DNA of 13,854 nucleotides. Source: CAYRMV01 sp964425255 (GTDB lineage Bacteria; Bacteroidota; Bacteroidia; Flavobacteriales_D; Crocinitomicaceae). The DNA lies in contig CAYRMV010000091.1 in the NCBI GenBank assembly GCA_964425255.1, positions 1 to 13,854 of the forward strand, written 5' to 3'. Under the pieces are notes generated by a model, which saw nothing but the letters and a program-made list of their open reading frames with translations, was not told the origin of the DNA and searched no databases. Below, piece by piece: positions 13,757 to 13,854 of the stretch. A program made the position numbers and the translations under genes. Each line of letters begins with the position of its first letter. Position 1 is the stretch's first letter.

Positions 13757-13786
13757 TTTCAAAAATCAAAAAAAGAACTATCTTTG
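13757..13786 (+). promoter_or_regulatory. Promoter of the right-edge tRNA
   Basis: TATCTTTG at 13779-13786 matches the -7 consensus exactly. TTTC at 13757-13760, 18 nt upstream, is a near match to the -33 element. Transcription would start near 13792, about 38 nt before the mature tRNA. The stretch 13700-13756 contains a short AT-only-rich palindrome (CTTCTTAAAAGAAG, 13711-13724) but no clear terminator for the gene before it. Confidence 0.65.
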
Positions 13787-13829
13787 CAACCGCTTTCACC
13801 AATCGAGGTAAAGTTAATTGAAATAAATT

Positions 13830-13854
13830 GCGAGAATAGCTCAGTTGGTAGAGC
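13830..13854 (+). tRNA. 5' part of a tRNA, probably tRNA-Gly (cut by window edge)
   Basis: GCGAGAA (13830-13836) fits the 5' acceptor strand, TA positions 8-9, GCTC (13839-13842) the D-stem, AGTTGGTA the D-loop and GAGC (13851-13854) the closing D-stem strand. The window ends at position 25 of the tRNA, before the anticodon, so the identity cannot be read. The 5' sequence resembles glycine tRNAs of Bacteroidota. A dedicated promoter lies just upstream. Confidence 0.85.

Noticed and set aside
13830..13854. tRNA at the right edge as an integration site for a mobile element
   Set aside because: No integrase, att-like repeat of the tRNA 3' end, or mobile gene is visible in the window, and the tRNA 3' half lies outside it.

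Overview
The window looks like a low-GC chromosomal segment from a free-living Bacteroidota, most likely a Flavobacteriales member (possibly Crocinitomicaceae/Fluviicola-like; that rank is a guess). The signs are Bacteroidota-type promoters (TTG/TTTG, about 17-23 nt, then TAnnTTTG), weak or absent Shine-Dalgarno sequences, a GLPGLI-family protein paired with a carboxypeptidase-regulatory-like outer-membrane barrel protein, and a large secreted adhesin-like protein ending in a gliding-motility-associated (type B) type IX secretion signal. I see no transposase, integrase, phage gene or CRISPR array.

Layout. (1) 1-855, minus: start of the str operon, rpsL then rpsG; rpsG loses its last few codons at the left edge. 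(2) 856-1188: divergent control region with promoters for both sides and a 21-bp-spaced direct repeat. (3) 1189-5674, plus: a type II NADH dehydrogenase, a PcrA/UvrD helicase whose promoter box lies almost on its start codon, and an SDR oxidoreductase 10 nt behind it. (4) 5676-9120, minus, meeting the SDR gene tail to tail with one base between stops: a CarboxypepD_reg/plug/barrel outer-membrane protein and a GLPGLI protein with overlapping ends. (5) 9265-9630, minus: a short exported protein that is almost only a T9SS-sorting-domain-like fold. (6) 9903-11011, minus: three tandem single-stranded-DNA-binding (SSB) OB-fold paralogues of 123, 104 and 100 residues, ending at a good hairpin terminator. 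(7) 11357-13699, plus: a 780-residue T9SS cargo with a lamin-tail-like head, a SprB-like repeat, five Ig-like repeats and a CHU_C tail. (8) The right edge cuts a tRNA, probably tRNA-Gly, with a good promoter in front.

How the genes fit together. rpsL/rpsG, the NADH dehydrogenase, the helicase and the tRNA are housekeeping genes. The outer-membrane pair, the small exported protein and the T9SS cargo serve the cell envelope and surface. The most unusual feature is the SSB trio: three diverged OB-fold proteins in one apparent transcript, none carrying the acidic C-terminal tip by which bacterial SSBs recruit partners. A hetero-oligomeric or modified SSB system is a testable inference; nothing here proves it.
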